From contig JADJRQ010000002.1 in assembly GCA_016712175.1 (NCBI GenBank), positions 372,001 through 436,000 on the forward strand: 64,000 nucleotides of DNA. Reading direction: 5' to 3'. Below are positions 8,306 through 17,049 of this stretch, in pieces. This DNA comes from Solirubrobacterales bacterium (GTDB lineage: Bacteria; Actinomycetota; Thermoleophilia; Solirubrobacterales; 70-9). The position numbers were made by a program, and so were the translations under genes. Each line of letters opens with the position of its first letter. Positions within the stretch are counted from its first letter, which is position 1. The notes beneath the pieces are model-generated. The model was given only the letters and a program-made list of their open reading frames with translations, was not told where the DNA came from and did no database searches.

Positions 8306-9295
8306 ATGAAGCACCGCCCCCTGTTCACAGAGGTCCTCGCCCTCAATGCAGTCATGGTTGCCATTGCCACCATCGCGACCGCGATCGTTACCGGCCTCGA
8401 CTGGAACCACGTCGAGATCCTGATTCCTCTAATCGCAGTCACTGCCGGGATCGCATGCCTGCTCAACGTCGCCCTGTTGCGCCGCCGCTTCAACCCCCTG
8501 GAGCATCTGATCGACGAAATGGAAAAGGTCGACCTGAGCCAGCCCGGCGCGAACCTCCCTCCCGAGATCGACGGCAAGGCGGAGACCCAGGAGGTAGAAC
8601 GGCTCGAGATCGCCTTCCTGCGGATGATGCGCCGTCTGGAAGCCGAGCGGCGACGGGCGTCGAATGCCGCGCTGAGCGCCCAGGAGGAGGAACGTGCCCG
8701 GGTCGCTCGCGACCTCCACGACCAGGTCAACCAGTCACTGACCGGGGTACTGCTGCGTCTCGAAGCGGCCAAGTCCGCGGCACCCCCCGAGCTCAAGGCC
8801 GAACTCGTCGAGACCAGCACCCTCGCCCACCAGGCGATGGACGAACTGCTCACCGTCGCCCGGCAACTGCGCCCGACCGCGCTCGACGACCTCGGACTGA
8901 GTGCCGCGATCGCCGGCCAGATCGAACAACTTCGCAGCGAGGTCGACGCGAACTTCGAAGGCGATGGTGATGTGGCCGGGCTCGACCCGGACATCCAGCT
9001 GGTGATCTACCGCGTCGCCCAGGAATCGCTCGGGAATGCAATCCGCCATAGCGGTGCCGAACGAATCGACATCCGTCTCAGCCGCGACAATTCAGTAGTC
9101 GAGCTTTCGGTGAAGGACGATGGCTCGGGCTTCACATTCGACGAAGCCAACTCCGGCCTCGGGCTGGGTGGCATGCGTGAACGGGCGATCCTCGTCGGTG
9201 GCGACCTGCAGATCGAATCGCGTCCCGGACACGGGACTTCGGTCCGCCTGACCGTGCCCGATCGCACCGGGTCAGATCCCCGGATGGGAAACTGA
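8306..9295 (+). CDS. NarL-type sensor histidine kinase (HisKA_3)
   Basis: 329 aa. Two transmembrane segments (about residues 8-30 and 35-55) are followed by a HAMP-like helix and the dimerisation/phosphoacceptor helix of the NarX/DesK class (EEERARVARDLHDQVNQSLT, His in RDLHDQ). A HATPase_c domain follows, with YRVAQESLGNAIRHS and SVKDDGSGF and the G-box GLGLGGMRERA. The extracytoplasmic part is very short, so the signal is probably sensed in or near the membrane. The cognate regulator follows four bases later. Confidence 0.92.
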   Translation: MKHRPLFTEVLALNAVMVAIATIATAIVTGLDWNHVEILIPLIAVTAGIACLLNVALLRRRFNPLEHLIDEMEKVDLSQPGANLPPEIDGKAETQEVERLEIAFLRMMRRLEAERRRASNAALSAQEEERARVARDLHDQVNQSLTGVLLRLEAAKSAAPPELKAELVETSTLAHQAMDELLTVARQLRPTALDDLGLSAAIAGQIEQLRSEVDANFEGDGDVAGLDPDIQLVIYRVAQESLGNAIRHSGAERIDIRLSRDNSVVELSVKDDGSGFTFDEANSGLGLGGMRERAILVGGDLQIESRPGHGTSVRLTVPDRTGSDPRMGN

Positions 9296-9299
9296 GTCG

Positions 9300-9929
9300 A
9301 TGAAAATCGTCATCGCCGATGACCACGGAATCGTGCGCTCCGGCATCAAACTGCTACTCGAACGCCAGCCCGACCTCGAGGTCGTGGCCGAAGCGGCCGA
9401 CGGGATCGAAGCCCGCGATCTCGTGATCAGTGAACGGCCGGATCTCGCCATTCTCGACGTCAAGATGCCCGGCCTCACCGGCCTCCAGGCGACCCGCGAG
9501 ATCAAGGCCCAGGCGCCGGATGTACCGATTCTGATCCTGTCGATGCACGATGACGAGCGGTATCTGTTCGAAGCTCTCAAGGCAGGGGCTTCGGGCTACG
9601 TCCTCAAGTCGCAGGCCGACACCGACCTCCTCGATGCGGTCCGCTCGGTCGAGCGCGGGGAGCCATTCCTCTCCCCTGGCGCGCAGGAGGCGCTGATCCG
9701 CGACGTCCTCGAGCGCGGAGACCACGATCACACGCAATTAACTCCCCGTGAAGAAGAGATCGTCAAGCTCGTGGCCGAAGCCAACACGACCAGAGAGATC
9801 GCCGAATTACTTCACCTTTCCGAAAAAACCGTCGAGAATCATCGGGCCAACGCGATGAAGAAGCTCGGCATGCGCGACCGGGTCGAATTGGTTCGATACG
9901 CCATAAGGCAAGGTCTCATCGAACCGTGA
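9300..9929 (+). CDS. NarL/FixJ-family response regulator
   Basis: 209 aa. Receiver with the phosphoacceptor Asp in LAILDVKMPGLTG and Lys in GYVLKSQA, then a LuxR-type helix-turn-helix (LTPREEEIVKLVAEANTTRE, LSEKTVENHRANAMKKL). It pairs with the kinase just upstream and shares a GTGA overlap with the following acetyltransferase gene, so all three form one transcription unit. Confidence 0.93.
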   Translation: MKIVIADDHGIVRSGIKLLLERQPDLEVVAEAADGIEARDLVISERPDLAILDVKMPGLTGLQATREIKAQAPDVPILILSMHDDERYLFEALKAGASGYVLKSQADTDLLDAVRSVERGEPFLSPGAQEALIRDVLERGDHDHTQLTPREEEIVKLVAEANTTREIAELLHLSEKTVENHRANAMKKLGMRDRVELVRYAIRQGLIEP

Positions 9930-10597
9930 GCCATCTGGTCGAAACCGAGCGTGTCACCCTCGAACCCGGACTCGAGGTCCTGATCAGGCAGATCCGCCCG
10001 GAGGACAAGCTTCTGCTGGCCGAGGCCTTCGAAGGGGTGTCGCCGGTCACGCGCTACCAACGGTTCTTCGCCCCGGTGGAACGCTTGAGTGAAGGAGACC
10101 TCACGTATTTGACCGAGGTCGACCACCGTGACCACGAAGCGCTGGTCGCGATCGACCCGGACGAAGGGTCGATCGTCGGAGTGGCCCGCTACGTCCGGAC
10201 AAAGCAGAAGAACGAGGCCGAAGTAGCAATCATCATCGGCGACGACTGGCAGGGCAAGGGCCTCGCCACCGCAATGCTTCAACGCCTCGTGCGCCGGGCG
10301 GCGGCGGAGGGCATCGACTATTTCCTCGCCCTGGTCCTGACCAGCAACACCTCGGCGACCGAACTCTTCGAAGGACTCGTGCCCGACCGGGCCCGCAAGA
10401 TGCGCGGTGACCCTGGCCAGGTGGAGATCCTGATCGAACTGCCGGGACCGGGCTCGTTTTCCGGATCCCTGCTGGCCCGGGCCCTCGGATCGTCGGCTCG
10501 TGGCTCGCTCAAAGTCTCGCCCTGGCGACGGTTGCGCCACCGGATGGCCCGTAATCGACGGCGCCTTCGAGACGATCAGGAACGGCATCCCGCCTAG
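9926..10597 (+). CDS. GNAT-family acetyltransferase, Pat-like
   Basis: 223 aa, GTG start overlapping the upstream stop (GTGA). The fold is visible from EVLIRQIRPEDKLLL to the acetyl-CoA loop DDWQGKGLATAMLQRLV and the LTSNTSATELFEGL strand-helix. The opening (SPVTRYQRFFAPV) is the pattern of the acetyltransferase domain of Pat/acetyl-CoA synthetase-modifying enzymes. There is no cAMP-binding domain. The C-terminal 45 residues are Arg/Ser rich and unlike the family. A protein-lysine acetylation role is plausible but unproven. Confidence 0.82.
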   Translation: MSHLVETERVTLEPGLEVLIRQIRPEDKLLLAEAFEGVSPVTRYQRFFAPVERLSEGDLTYLTEVDHRDHEALVAIDPDEGSIVGVARYVRTKQKNEAEVAIIIGDDWQGKGLATAMLQRLVRRAAAEGIDYFLALVLTSNTSATELFEGLVPDRARKMRGDPGQVEILIELPGPGSFSGSLLARALGSSARGSLKVSPWRRLRHRMARNRRRLRDDQERHPA

Positions 10598-10638
10598 GTC
10601 CCCGGGTAAGCCCGACCAATGCCGTAGGATATGAATCG

Positions 10639-11112
10639 ATGCTCTTTTCGACAAAAGCCGAGTACGGAGTTCGCCTCATGGTTGAGCTCGGGCGTCAGCG
10701 TGGAACCGGTCCGGTGTCGCTCAACTCGGTAGCCGAAGCCGAAAACCTTCCGCTGTCCTACCTCGAGCACCTCGTGGCAAAGCTGCGGAAGGCCGGTCTC
10801 GTGACTTCGACCCGTGGAGCCCATGGCGGATACAGCCTCGCCCACCCGGCCGAAGAAATCACGATGGTCGAAGTGGTCGAAGCCCTCGAAGGACAGATCG
10901 CGCCGATGGAGTGCTTTCACGAGACTCCCGAAGGCAAGGTTCTCTGTTCGCATGAGGGCGAAACTGACGAAGCCTGTGCAACCAAGCTCCTCTGGATGCG
11001 GGTGCAGGGCGGCGTCAATCGAGCTCTCGCCGGAACAACCCTGGCGGAACTCGTCGAATTTTCCCGCCGCCCGGCTGAAGAACGACTGCCGGTCGTCGGC
11101 AGCGCCGCCTAG
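10639..11112 (+). CDS. Rrf2-family Fe-S regulator of the suf genes
   Basis: 157-aa winged-helix regulator: LFSTKAEYGVRLMVELG, the recognition helix LPLSYLEHLVAKLRKAGLV and TRGAHGGYSL are canonical Rrf2/IscR. Three cysteines (in MECFHE, VLCSHEG and DEACATK) in the right region could bind a [2Fe-2S] cluster, as in IscR/RsrR. It heads the sufC-sufS unit, which supports a role in sensing Fe-S status and controlling cluster synthesis; that role is inferred from family and position. Confidence 0.9.
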   Translation: MLFSTKAEYGVRLMVELGRQRGTGPVSLNSVAEAENLPLSYLEHLVAKLRKAGLVTSTRGAHGGYSLAHPAEEITMVEVVEALEGQIAPMECFHETPEGKVLCSHEGETDEACATKLLWMRVQGGVNRALAGTTLAELVEFSRRPAEERLPVVGSAA

Positions 11113-11158
11113 AGCGACCAAGCCACCCAAACCGAAACACAGAAACGGAGTCAATCTC

Positions 11159-11926
11159 TTGGCAGAGCTAGAGATCAAGAACCTTCACGTAAGCGTCGAG
11201 GACAAGCAGATCCTCCGCGGCCTTGACCTCAAGGTCGAGTCCGGCAAGGTTCACGCCCTCATGGGACCCAACGGTTCCGGCAAGTCCACCCTCGCCAACG
11301 CGATCATGGGTCACCCCGCGCTCACCGTCACCGAAGGATCGATCCACTTCGACGGGCAGGACATCACGGAGATGGCGGTCAACGAGCGCTCCCAGCTTGG
11401 CGTCTTCATGGCCTTCCAGTACCCGGTCGCAATCCCGGGTGTCGCCGTCAGCAAGTACCTGCGCCAGATCCTGAACGCCCAGCGTGAGGCCCGTGGCGAG
11501 AAGCCGCTGAAGATCAAGGAGTTCGCCGCCCAGGCCCGCGAAGCCATGGACCTCGCAAACATCCCCCAGGACTTCTCCAGCCGCTACCTTAACGACGGAT
11601 TCTCCGGCGGAGAAAAGAAGCGCATGGAACTGCTCCAGCTCGCGCTGCTCAAGCCGAAGATGGCGATCCTCGACGAGACTGACTCCGGCCTCGACATCGA
11701 TGCCCTGCGCACCGTCGCCGACGGCATCAACAAGTTCACCGGCCCCGACATGGGCGCCTTGGTCATCACTCATTACCAGCGGCTCCTCCACATGGTCGAG
11801 CCCGACGTCGTTCACGTCATGTTCGAGGGCCGCATCGTCAAGCAGGGCGGGTCCGAACTCGTGGACCAGCTCGAATCCGAGGGTTATGGGTGGATCAAGG
11901 AAGAGGTCGAAGCAGCGGCCGCATGA
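11159..11926 (+). CDS. sufC: Fe-S assembly ATPase SufC
   Basis: ABC-type ATPase of the SufBCD scaffold. 255 aa. Walker A GPNGSGKST, signature FSGGEKKRMELLQ, Walker B MAILDETDSGLDID and switch His in VITHYQRLL are all intact. TTG at 11159 is the start that gives the family N-terminus (AELEIKNLHVSV), with GGAG eight bases upstream. It shares ATGA with sufS. In many actinobacteria sufC lies between sufD and sufS; here sufB and sufD are 8 kb away. Confidence 0.94.
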   Translation: MAELEIKNLHVSVEDKQILRGLDLKVESGKVHALMGPNGSGKSTLANAIMGHPALTVTEGSIHFDGQDITEMAVNERSQLGVFMAFQYPVAIPGVAVSKYLRQILNAQREARGEKPLKIKEFAAQAREAMDLANIPQDFSSRYLNDGFSGGEKKRMELLQLALLKPKMAILDETDSGLDIDALRTVADGINKFTGPDMGALVITHYQRLLHMVEPDVVHVMFEGRIVKQGGSELVDQLESEGYGWIKEEVEAAAA

Positions 11927-13179
11927 CGACCGGCGCCACATCCGCTCCCGGCCTGCCCAGGTCGCTCGAGTCGATCCGCGCCGAGTTCCCGATCCTCGAA
12001 CGCGAGGTCAAGGGAAAGCCTCTCTCGTATCTCGACAACGGAGCGACGGTCCAGAAGCCGGCCGCCGTCATCGAAGCGGTTGACCGCTACTACCGCGAGC
12101 ACAACGCCAACGTCCACCGGGGAATCCACACCCTCTCGGAAGAGGCGACCAACATTTACGAAGGTGCCCGCGCCTCGGTCGCGGCCCACATCGGCGCCGG
12201 CCCACGCGAGGTCATCTTCACCCGCAATGTGACCGCGGCGATCAATCTCGTCGCGCAGCCCTGGGGCCGGGCCAACCTCGGCCCCGGCGACCGGATCCTG
12301 CTGACCGAGATGGAGCACCACTCGAACATCGTGCCCTGGTACCTGATCGCGGAACGAACAGGTGCCGAGCTCGACTGGGTCGGCGTCGATGAAAACGGAC
12401 GCCTCGACCAGGACCAGCTCGAAGCCGGACTCGCCCGGGAGCCGAAGATGTTCGCTTTCAGCCACGTCTCGAACGTTCTCGGCACCACCAATCGGGCAGC
12501 CGAACTGGTCAACAAAGCGAAAGCTGTCGGAGCCCTCACCCTGATCGACGGTGCCCAGGCCGCGCCGAAGATGGCACTCGACATGAAGGCGATCGGCGCT
12601 GACTTCTACGGATTCACCGGCCACAAATTCTACGGCCCGACCGGAATCGGGGTGCTGTACGGCCGCCGCGAGCTGCTCGAAGAACTCGAGCCCTTCGAGG
12701 GCGGAGGTTCCATGATCAGCAAGGTCGCCAAGGACAGGATCACCTGGGCCTCGGTCCCGGCCAAGTTCGAAGCCGGCACCCCGCCGATCGCCGAAGCCGC
12801 CGGACTCGGCGCCGCGGTCAAGTGGATCAACGGCATCGGGCTGGATGCAATCGCCAGCCACGAGCACGATCTCACCGCTTACGCCCTCCCCCGCCTTCAG
12901 GAAGTGCCCGGACTGAAACTGTTCGGACCTACGGACCTCGAAGACCGCGAAGCCATCCTCTCGTTCGACCTCGAAGGGGTCCACCCGCACGACGTCGCCG
13001 AAATCCTCGACCGTCACGGGGTAGCCGTCCGCGCCGGACACCACTGCGCCCAGGTCCTGATGAAGCGCCTCAACGTTCCCGCAACCACCCGGGCCAGCTA
13101 CGCGGTCTACAACACAAACGAAGAGACCGACCGCCTGATCAAAGCCCTCCACGACGCCCGCCGCGTCTTCGGGCTCTGA
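11923..13179 (+). CDS. sufS: Cysteine desulfurase SufS
   Basis: PLP enzyme that mobilises sulfur from cysteine for the Suf scaffold. 418 aa. PLP lysine in DFYGFTGHKFYGPTGIGVLY, active-site cysteine in RAGHHCAQVLM, and the class II N-terminal SYLDNGATVQKP are present. The ATG at 11923 overlaps the sufC stop (ATGA), so translation is coupled. Its partner SufU is encoded 2.2 kb downstream, separated by an apparent insertion region. Confidence 0.95.
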   Translation: MTTGATSAPGLPRSLESIRAEFPILEREVKGKPLSYLDNGATVQKPAAVIEAVDRYYREHNANVHRGIHTLSEEATNIYEGARASVAAHIGAGPREVIFTRNVTAAINLVAQPWGRANLGPGDRILLTEMEHHSNIVPWYLIAERTGAELDWVGVDENGRLDQDQLEAGLAREPKMFAFSHVSNVLGTTNRAAELVNKAKAVGALTLIDGAQAAPKMALDMKAIGADFYGFTGHKFYGPTGIGVLYGRRELLEELEPFEGGGSMISKVAKDRITWASVPAKFEAGTPPIAEAAGLGAAVKWINGIGLDAIASHEHDLTAYALPRLQEVPGLKLFGPTDLEDREAILSFDLEGVHPHDVAEILDRHGVAVRAGHHCAQVLMKRLNVPATTRASYAVYNTNEETDRLIKALHDARRVFGL

Positions 13180-13422
13180 CTACATCCCCAACCCGCCCGG
13201 GCCCGTGTTCTTGACGATCGGCTGCCGGGGATCGCTCTTGATCGCAACCTCGTCTTCTTCAGTCGTAGCGATCCTCGTCTCGGTACCGGGCGATGGGACC
13301 GCCAGCTTCACGATCAACCAGTCTCCGTCTTCGCCTTCGCGAGGGACCCAGGAATGAGTGAATCGTTCCGGGTCATTCGCCGCGAGCGCTGAACACTTCT
13401 CTCTGGCTTCTTCTTCGGTCAT
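13180..13422 (-). CDS. Small conserved-looking hypothetical protein
   Basis: 80-aa acidic protein (MTEEEAREKCSALAANDPER, WVPREGEDGDWLIVKLAVPS) ending exactly where sufS ends, so the two genes are convergent with no gap. The composition and codon use fit a real gene, but no domain is recognised. There is no signal peptide or membrane segment. The function is unknown. Confidence 0.6.
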   Translation of the reverse strand: MTEEEAREKCSALAANDPERFTHSWVPREGEDGDWLIVKLAVPSPGTETRIATTEEDEVAIKSDPRQPIVKNTGPGGLGM

Positions 13423-13530
13423 GCTCGGACTCTAGTCCTCTGGGAAATCGTCCTTTCGGGGGGCGACTTTCGTGGGGCCGGCCCTTATCGATCCATGGCT
13501 GTAACCAGATCAAGTGCTACATTGATGTAC

Positions 13531-13803
13531 ATGAGCGAAACGGTGGGTGTTGCGGAGCTTCGACAGAACTTGAGTGTCTACCTGCGGCGGGTTGAACAGG
13601 GTGAGCGACTGGTGGTGACGGACCGGAACCGCCCGGTGGCCGAGCTTGGACCCGCCCCCTCAACCGGTCCTGAACTCGACCGTCTGATCGCCGAAGGCAA
13701 AGTCTCCCCGCCAACCCGCTCGCGTCTTCCGGACCCGATCGAATTGACCGGAGACCCGGATTCGCTGAGCAAGGCTCTCGACGAGGTGCGCGGCGAACGC
13801 TGA
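13531..13803 (+). CDS. Phd/YefM-type antitoxin (VapB-like)
   Basis: 90-aa antitoxin. ETVGVAELRQNLSVYLRRVE and GERLVVTDRNRPVAELGP are the DNA-binding Phd/YefM fold. The remaining about 45 residues are the flexible toxin-wrapping tail. ATG at 13531 is preferred over 13495 and 13525 because it gives the family start. It is followed three bases later by a PIN-domain toxin. The pair sits between sufS and sufU and looks like an inserted module. Confidence 0.9.
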   Translation: MSETVGVAELRQNLSVYLRRVEQGERLVVTDRNRPVAELGPAPSTGPELDRLIAEGKVSPPTRSRLPDPIELTGDPDSLSKALDEVRGER

Positions 13804-13806
13804 ATC

Positions 13807-14220
13807 ATGCCGGTGTTCTACGCAGACACATCGGCTTTGTTCAAACTGGTAGGCCAGGAAGCCGAGTCGGACGGATTACGTGCTTTTCTTTCCGGGGCCG
13901 ACTTGGTTAGCAGTGAGTTGGTTCTCGCCGAGGTCCCCAGGGCAGTTCACCGGGCCGTTTCTATTGATTCCGCACTTCCACTCGACCAACTAATAGAACA
14001 GGCTGGCGAAGTGATCGAAGCTCTCGCTCTACGGGCGGTCGACCGGCACATCCTTTCGGGAGCCGGAGCAATTGCCGAGCCTGCACTTCGGACTCTGGAC
14101 GCGGTGCACGTGGCTTCTGCCATTTCACTCAGCCTGGTTGAAGCCTTCGTTACCTACGACGAACGCCAAGCGGCGGTGGCCCGGCTCGCAGGTCTGCGAA
14201 CTCTGAGCCCTGGAGTCTGA
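13807..14220 (+). CDS. PIN-domain ribonuclease toxin (VapC)
   Basis: 137-aa PIN nuclease, toxin partner of the antitoxin just upstream. The four acidic metal ligands are visible: Asp in FYADTSALFKL, Glu in SELVLAE, Asp in LRTLDAVHVA and Asp in VTYDERQ. Cleavage of an RNA target (tRNA or rRNA in characterised VapC) is expected from the family. Its stop codon abuts a fragment of the rpiA 3' end, so this is a junction of rearranged DNA. Confidence 0.9.
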   Translation: MPVFYADTSALFKLVGQEAESDGLRAFLSGADLVSSELVLAEVPRAVHRAVSIDSALPLDQLIEQAGEVIEALALRAVDRHILSGAGAIAEPALRTLDAVHVASAISLSLVEAFVTYDERQAAVARLAGLRTLSPGV

Positions 14221-14271
14221 TCAGCCGGCTTCGACCAGAGTTGGTGCGTACCCCTGAAACAGGCCTGACTC
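14221..14271 (-). pseudogene. Duplicated 3' end of rpiA
   Basis: These 51 bases match the last 51 of rpiA (14682-14732) at 44 positions and read ESGLFQGYAPTLVEAG-stop against ESGLFQGYAPTLVEAN-stop in the intact gene. The orientation is the same, so the two copies are direct repeats flanking 410 bp that hold one small gene. Homology stops abruptly upstream of the Glu codon. This is a remnant, not a functional gene. Confidence 0.8.
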
Positions 14272-14295
14272 CACCGACTCTCGAATTTTCCCGTG

Positions 14296-14673
14296 CTAGT
14301 ACGAACCGCCGGGTTCTTTCGGGGCGATCATGTCGCGAATGTTGACGCAGCCGGAAACCGGCTTCCCAGCGTCCTTTCGCCATTTTGCGGTCCAGCAACC
14401 CTGCGAGCGCTTTTTCAGAAGCATCGTGCCTCCGGCGCCCGAACCGGGGTCGGTTTCAACCCTGCAGACCATCCAGTCGGAATCCGGTCTGTCAAAACAT
14501 GACCCGCCGCCGCCCGACACGGTCTTGCCGAGAGAGGAGCCGTACGCCGCGTCGGAAGCGGGGATGATCAGGCCCGGTTTGAGCAGAAGGGTGGCGGAAA
14601 CCAGACAAATCAGGGCCAACAGACCGAGGGCGATCAGAGTGTTCCGTCTCTCTTCGGCCTTCCGCTTGCGCAT
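14296..14673 (-). CDS. Hypothetical membrane-anchored protein
   Basis: 125 aa. A basic N-terminus (MRKRKAEERR) is followed by one transmembrane helix (about residues 12-32) and an outside domain with four cysteines (SCFDRP, WMVCRV, GCWTAKW, SGCVNI) that could form two disulfides. No family is recognised. It is confined to the segment between the two rpiA 3' ends, so it may have arrived with that rearrangement. Confidence 0.6.
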   Translation of the reverse strand: MRKRKAEERRNTLIALGLLALICLVSATLLLKPGLIIPASDAAYGSSLGKTVSGGGGSCFDRPDSDWMVCRVETDPGSGAGGTMLLKKRSQGCWTAKWRKDAGKPVSGCVNIRDMIAPKEPGGSY

Positions 14674-14681
14674 AAGTCGGG

Positions 14682-15383
14682 TCAGTTGGCCTCGACCAGA
14701 GTTGGTGCGTAGCCCTGGAACAGTCCTGATTCGATCACGCCGGTGATCTGCTTGATCTTGACTTCGAGATCAGGTGCTACTCCATCGAAACGGCAGTCGA
14801 CGATCAGGTTTCCGAGTTCGGTGATGACCGGTCCGTCCTTGCCGGTCGCCTTGCGGATTTCGAGATCCGCCGGGCCGAGCTTCTCGAGCTCGGGCAGGAC
14901 CACCGGGAGCGCCAGCGGCACTACCTCCACCGGGATCGCGAACTTCGAGCCGATCCGGTCGACCCGCTTCGAGTCGTCGATGATCACGCGGCGGTCGGTC
15001 GTGGCGCGAAAGAGCACCTTCTCGCGGAAGAGCGCCCCTCCCCGTCCTTTGATCAGGCTGCCGTCGGGGTCGACTTCGTCGGCGCCATCGAAAAGCCACG
15101 CGGGAGAATCCGCGGCGAGGTCTCCGACCCTCAGGCCGAGGCTGGCGATCGTCATCTGGACCTCGATCGAGGTCGGGATCAGGGTCATGTCCTCGAGCTC
15201 ATTTGCCTTCACCCGGTCGGCAATCGCGTGAATCGCGAGAAACGAGGTGCTGCCCGAGCCGGCCCCGATCACCTGGCCCGATTCGGCGGTCGCCGCCAGG
15301 TTCTGCGCCACGAGGACCTTCGCTTCGTAATTGGAAATCGAGTCACGGTCGAAGGTCTCGAAAGGGATCATCGCGTAAAGCAT
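14682..15383 (-). CDS. rpiA: Ribose-5-phosphate isomerase A
   Basis: Interconverts ribose-5-phosphate and ribulose-5-phosphate in the pentose phosphate pathway. Family blocks are clear: the substrate loop VIGAGSGSTSFLAI, DGADEVDPDGSLIKGRGGAL with the catalytic Asp/Glu region, and VDDSK-like IIDDSKRVDRIG. The reading frame is open up to 15425, but that start would overlap the divergent sufU start. The ATG at 15383 (MLYAMIPFE) or 15371 is therefore more likely. The last 51 bases are duplicated at 14221-14271. Confidence 0.9.
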   Translation of the reverse strand: MLYAMIPFETFDRDSISNYEAKVLVAQNLAATAESGQVIGAGSGSTSFLAIHAIADRVKANELEDMTLIPTSIEVQMTIASLGLRVGDLAADSPAWLFDGADEVDPDGSLIKGRGGALFREKVLFRATTDRRVIIDDSKRVDRIGSKFAIPVEVVPLALPVVLPELEKLGPADLEIRKATGKDGPVITELGNLIVDCRFDGVAPDLEVKIKQITGVIESGLFQGYAPTLVEAN

Positions 15384-15423
15384 GGCAAGTTGTCCGGAAA
15401 TCGGTTCAGCTACGCTCATTTGC

Positions 15424-15849
15424 ATGGAAGAGCTGTACCGCGAACAGATCCTCGAGCACTACAAACGACCGATGAATTTCGGCGTCATCGACGACCCCGA
15501 TCTCGAATTCGAGGACACCAATCCGTTCTGCGGTGACGAGCAACACGTGACGATCAAGCTCGACGACGACGGCAAGGTCTCTGAGATCATGTTCGATGGC
15601 TCAGGTTGCGCGATCTCGACGGCCGCCACTTCGATGCTCACCGATGAACTGATCGGCAAGACCCAGGACGAACTGATCATGCTGCCGAAGGAGTTCGTAC
15701 TCGATCTGCTCGGCATCGACATCTCGGCGACCCGCATGAAGTGCGCCCTGCTCGGTCTCAAAGTAGTCAAGGGCGCGAGCCTCGGCAAAGTCGCCGACTG
15801 GGACGACGAAGGGGCCGTTGGCAACCCCTCCCTCAGCGACGAAGTCTAG
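15424..15849 (+). CDS. sufU: SufU, zinc-dependent sulfurtransferase partner of SufS
   Basis: 141 aa IscU-like protein of the SufU branch. MEELYREQILEHYKRPMNFG opens the fold; the three cysteines are in NPFCGDE, GSGCAIST and TRMKCALLGLK. The insertion between the second and third Cys (KEFVLDLLGIDISATR) is typical of SufU rather than IscU. It accepts persulfide from SufS. In related genomes sufU usually follows sufS directly; here 2.2 kb of VapBC, rpiA and unknown genes intervene. Confidence 0.93.
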   Translation: MEELYREQILEHYKRPMNFGVIDDPDLEFEDTNPFCGDEQHVTIKLDDDGKVSEIMFDGSGCAISTAATSMLTDELIGKTQDELIMLPKEFVLDLLGIDISATRMKCALLGLKVVKGASLGKVADWDDEGAVGNPSLSDEV

Positions 15850-15872
15850 TCACCGCGAACGCCGGTTCGGAT

Positions 15873-16583
15873 TCAAGCAGCGTGGGATCCGGGCGATTCT
15901 TCAGGGCTTCGACGGACCGCCTCGAGGGCGAAAACACCGAGCATGGCGCAGATGAATGTGGCGACCAACAGGCCGGCGACGATGCCCATCGGAAACTCGC
16001 TTTTCCCCGACCAGTAGAGGGTCCCCTTGAGTTCGGCCGGCTGCCCGTCCACTTCCAGCGGGATGCCGTAGTCCTTCACCGCCTGCGGCTGCGTTGTGTC
16101 CTCGATGCTTGGCGGGGGCCCGGTTTGCATCGAGTGGCTGCGCTTGTCGAACCAGCTGAACTCACCTTCTGTGGCTTGACGAACCCACTTCGGGGGCGCC
16201 GAAGGGTCGGCTGATGGATCTACCGCCGTGCGGGCATAGCGGTCCTGATTCAGGTAGAAGGCCGGCGAGCGTGAGTTCAGGTAGACGGCCCCATCCGGAT
16301 CCAGCCGGGCGTAGGGTTCGCCGTCGTAGCCCTTGACGACCACCTCCCTGCCACTGTCGTTCTGAAGGCGGATTTGTGAATCGTAGTCGGTCATCTCGAA
16401 CGTGATGCCCGCACCGAGTGCCGGGGGTACGATCGATTCGGGGACCGATTCGAAGTCGTGGGAAGAGGCTTTGTGCGCCTGAACCGGCGCAGCCAGCAGG
16501 AGTATCAGGGCAAGGACTCCCATCGCCGCCAGGATGAAAGTCTTCGATGCGGTTGCTCTTCGTCCCCTGTACGCCACGGTCAC
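15873..16583 (-). CDS. Membrane protein of the oxidase operon, unknown family
   Basis: About 236 aa with a signal-like helix near the N-terminus (LALILLLAAPVQAHK), a large outside domain of beta character (MTDYDSQIRLQNDSGREVVV, YARLDPDGAVYLNSRSPAFY) and a C-terminal transmembrane helix (FPMGIVAGLLVATFICAMLG). It is the last gene of the oxidase-cytochrome c operon. GTG at 16583 was chosen to avoid overlap with the cytochrome gene; an ATG at 16622 is also in frame. It may act in assembly or as an accessory subunit; no specific family is recognised. Confidence 0.7.
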   Translation of the reverse strand: MTVAYRGRRATASKTFILAAMGVLALILLLAAPVQAHKASSHDFESVPESIVPPALGAGITFEMTDYDSQIRLQNDSGREVVVKGYDGEPYARLDPDGAVYLNSRSPAFYLNQDRYARTAVDPSADPSAPPKWVRQATEGEFSWFDKRSHSMQTGPPPSIEDTTQPQAVKDYGIPLEVDGQPAELKGTLYWSGKSEFPMGIVAGLLVATFICAMLGVFALEAVRRSPEESPGSHAA

Positions 16584-16590
16584 GACGTGC

Positions 16591-17046
16591 CTACTTCGAA
16601 GTTCCGACGGAGCCGGAGACAAAGTCGGCGATCTGCTGGACCTCTTCGCCGGACACGATGTTGGCGGGCATCACTCCGGAGCCGGCTCCACCGTTCTCGA
16701 TGGCCGACGTGACGAGAGCCGCGTCAGGCTGGAGGTCGTCGAGGTTGGGCCCGACCGCACCGGTGGTATTTGCCTCGGCAAGCGTATGACAGCTGCCGCA
16801 GTCGGCAACGAATAGATCTTGTCCCGGTCCGCCGGCGGCCGCTTTGGCGGGAGGCTTCTCGGCGACCGGTGCGGAGCTCTTTCCGCCGGCGGGATCGCTC
16901 GGGTTGTTGGTCCCGATCTCGTAGGCCGCGATCATCGCCGCCATCACCAGACAACCGACACCGATGCCGGCCAACCACGCCTGCAGGGTCCGGCCGCCGT
17001 CGTTGCCGTCAGTCTTCTTGTCACCTGTTTCGTGCTCTTCATCCAT
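16591..17046 (-). CDS. Membrane-anchored class I cytochrome c
   Basis: 151 aa. One N-terminal transmembrane anchor (about residues 22-43) and a Pro/Ala-rich linker are followed by a single heme c domain with the CGSCH attachment motif and a distal axial Met in GSGVMPANIVS. It lies three bases after the catalytic oxidase subunit, so it is the probable direct electron donor to the CuA subunit encoded at 19092-19622. Confidence 0.88.
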   Translation of the reverse strand: MDEEHETGDKKTDGNDGGRTLQAWLAGIGVGCLVMAAMIAAYEIGTNNPSDPAGGKSSAPVAEKPPAKAAAGGPGQDLFVADCGSCHTLAEANTTGAVGPNLDDLQPDAALVTSAIENGGAGSGVMPANIVSGEEVQQIADFVSGSVGTSK

Positions 17047-17049
17047 TGA

